Shown here piece after piece: positions 4,526-5,267 of a DNA stretch of 5,267 bases. Within the stretch, counting starts at the first letter, position 1. Each line of letters opens with the position of its first letter. The stretch spans positions 1-5,267 of the forward strand of contig DASUSF010000275.1 of the NCBI GenBank assembly GCA_036375275.1, in the 5' to 3' direction. The DNA is from DASUSF01 sp036375275 (GTDB taxonomy: Bacteria; Pseudomonadota; Alphaproteobacteria; Geminicoccales; Geminicoccaceae). A program made the position numbers and the translations under genes. The notes under the pieces are model-generated. The model ran no database searches and was not told the origin of the DNA. It was given only the letters and a program-made list of their open reading frames with translations.

Positions 4526-5191
4526 TTAGTCAGCCGGCTGAGCCCGGTCAATGGCCTTGCCGGCCCCTTCTGCGGCCCGGGATGGAACCGGCAGGCGATC
4601 CGCATCCAACCGACCCGCGAGGACCGCCGGACCGGCCACCTCATCGAGCGCCGCAGCCCAAGCGTACAGATGATCGACCAGCCGGTCGAGCGCTGCGTCC
4701 CGCGCCGGCGCGCCGCCCCGCCAGACGTTGCTCGCGAGGAACCCCCGCAGCCTCGCCGGGTCGCCCCCGGCGAGGGTCTGCTCGAGGATCTCGGCGCGGG
4801 CGTAGAACTGCCGCGCGAACCGCTTGACGTACTTGCCGACCGACAGATCGCCCACCCCGAGCTCGCGGAGGTTGACGTCCACGTCGGCGAACATCAGGTC
4901 GAACAGCTCCTGCGCCAGTGCGCGGCCTTCCGCCGCCTCGCCATTGAGCCGGCGCATGACCAGGGCGGCGTGGAGCGCCACCATCTCGAAGCGGCCTTCG
5001 GGCGTGTCGGGCACGCCCAGGTCCGAAAAGAACGCCGGCGCCCGGGCGTTGTTGACGATCGTCCGGTAGAGTTGGAAGGCGGCGTCCCGACGCGCGCGGC
5101 GGCCGGGGTCGCGATGCGGCCACCAGCGCGCCCAGAAGCCGCGCGCCGGGGGCGACGATTGTCCGGCCTGCCTCATCCGTGATAGGTCCAT
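4526..5191 (-). CDS. Ubiquinol-cytochrome c chaperone (Cbp3/UQCC1-like)
   Basis: This encodes a protein of about 221 residues of the ubiquinol-cytochrome c chaperone family, bacterial relatives of mitochondrial Cbp3/UQCC1 that assist cytochrome b and bc1 complex assembly. Family blocks are AFQLYRTIVNNARAPAFFSD (38-57), LGVPDTPEGRFEMVALHAAL (58-77), VMRRLNGE (78-85), ELFDLMFADVDVNLRELGVG (95-114) and DLSVGKYVKRFARQFYARAE (115-134). The N-terminus is basic (FWARWWPHRDPGRRARR) with no signal peptide. The C-terminus after about 185 is not conserved. The start is uncertain: ATG at 5191 is chosen, but AGGAG lies only 1 nt before it; TTG at 5212 and ATG at 5176 are alternatives, neither with well-spaced Shine-Dalgarno. 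It heads the cluster as in other alphaproteobacteria. Confidence 0.9.
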   Translation of the reverse strand: MDLSRMRQAGQSSPPARGFWARWWPHRDPGRRARRDAAFQLYRTIVNNARAPAFFSDLGVPDTPEGRFEMVALHAALVMRRLNGEAAEGRALAQELFDLMFADVDVNLRELGVGDLSVGKYVKRFARQFYARAEILEQTLAGGDPARLRGFLASNVWRGGAPARDAALDRLVDHLYAWAAALDEVAGPAVLAGRLDADRLPVPSRAAEGAGKAIDRAQPAD

Positions 5192-5202
5192 GCTCCTGGA
5201 CC
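5185..5202 (-). promoter_or_regulatory. 18-bp dyad overlapping the chaperone start codon
   Basis: On the minus strand GGTCCA and TGGACC are perfect 6-bp arms around the 6-nt loop GGAGCA. In mRNA this makes a hairpin whose loop exposes GGAG while the AUG at 5191 begins at the last loop base and enters the stem. It could be an operator or a translation-control hairpin, or the leader of an mRNA starting at the downstream ATG (5176). Structure is seen in the sequence; function is inference. Confidence 0.4.
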
Positions 5203-5267
5203 GGAGACCCAATACATGCCACTGCCCATCCGATCCGCATGCTCACGAACGTCACGCAGCCGGGGCT
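5203..5267. other. Region upstream of the chaperone gene, no gene supported
   Basis: This end piece probably holds the promoter of the chaperone gene, but I find no good -35/-10 pair on the minus strand. In related genomes a divergent bamE/omlA lipoprotein gene often lies here. The plus strand has ATGs at 5215 and 5244, but too little sequence follows to show a lipoprotein signal, so no gene is called. Confidence 0.3.

Noticed and set aside
5161..5189. Plus-strand promoter TTGTCC-N17-ATAGGT for a divergent gene
   Set aside because: The -10 match is poor, it overlaps the chaperone coding start, and no plus-strand gene can be confirmed before the window ends.

Overview
The window looks like a core chromosomal segment of a high-GC alphaproteobacterium. 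The gene order supports this: ubiquinol-cytochrome c chaperone, DUF177/YceD protein, rpmF, plsX, fabH, ihfA, MerR regulator, tRNA-Pro. Having rpmF inside this cluster, together with the base composition, fits a Rhodospirillales-like lineage better than Rhizobiales; that placement is inference. Every convincing protein gene lies on the minus strand, so transcription runs from right to left. The many long plus-strand frames are shadows caused by GC-rich codon use.

Layout in transcription order. At 5191-4526 is a Cbp3-type chaperone for cytochrome bc1 assembly. After a 108-nt gap comes a tight lipid/ribosome operon: DUF177/YceD (4417-3881), ribosomal protein L32 (3844-3650), PlsX (3636-2593) and FabH (2593-1622). 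plsX and fabH share one base in a TGATG junction. A 106-nt gap holds a probable promoter for ihfA (1515-1195), which is coupled by another TGATG junction to a small MerR-family regulator (1195-704) with a near-perfect Shine-Dalgarno. A strong sigma70-type promoter (TTGCCG-N17-TATAGT) then drives tRNA-Pro(GGG) (652-579), followed 46 nt later by cutA (532-212). The last piece is a 28-codon stub of a gene whose N-terminus resembles ComF.

The genes link membrane lipid supply (PlsX makes acyl-phosphate for phospholipids; FabH starts fatty acid synthesis) with ribosome protein supply (L32 and its DUF177 neighbour), nucleoid structure (IHF alpha) and respiratory complex assembly. This is a known conserved arrangement, not a new system.

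The one truly odd structure is at the left edge. Bases 1-97 are a perfect inverted copy of 563-659, including a whole tRNA-Pro(GGG) gene. The copy cuts off the ComF-like gene after about 28 codons, and the junction falls in an 11-nt shared sequence. This looks like a fold-back join (an assembly or amplification chimera, or a real template-switch inversion). I see no transposase, CRISPR array, phage gene or defence gene, and I do not think the window holds an undescribed system.
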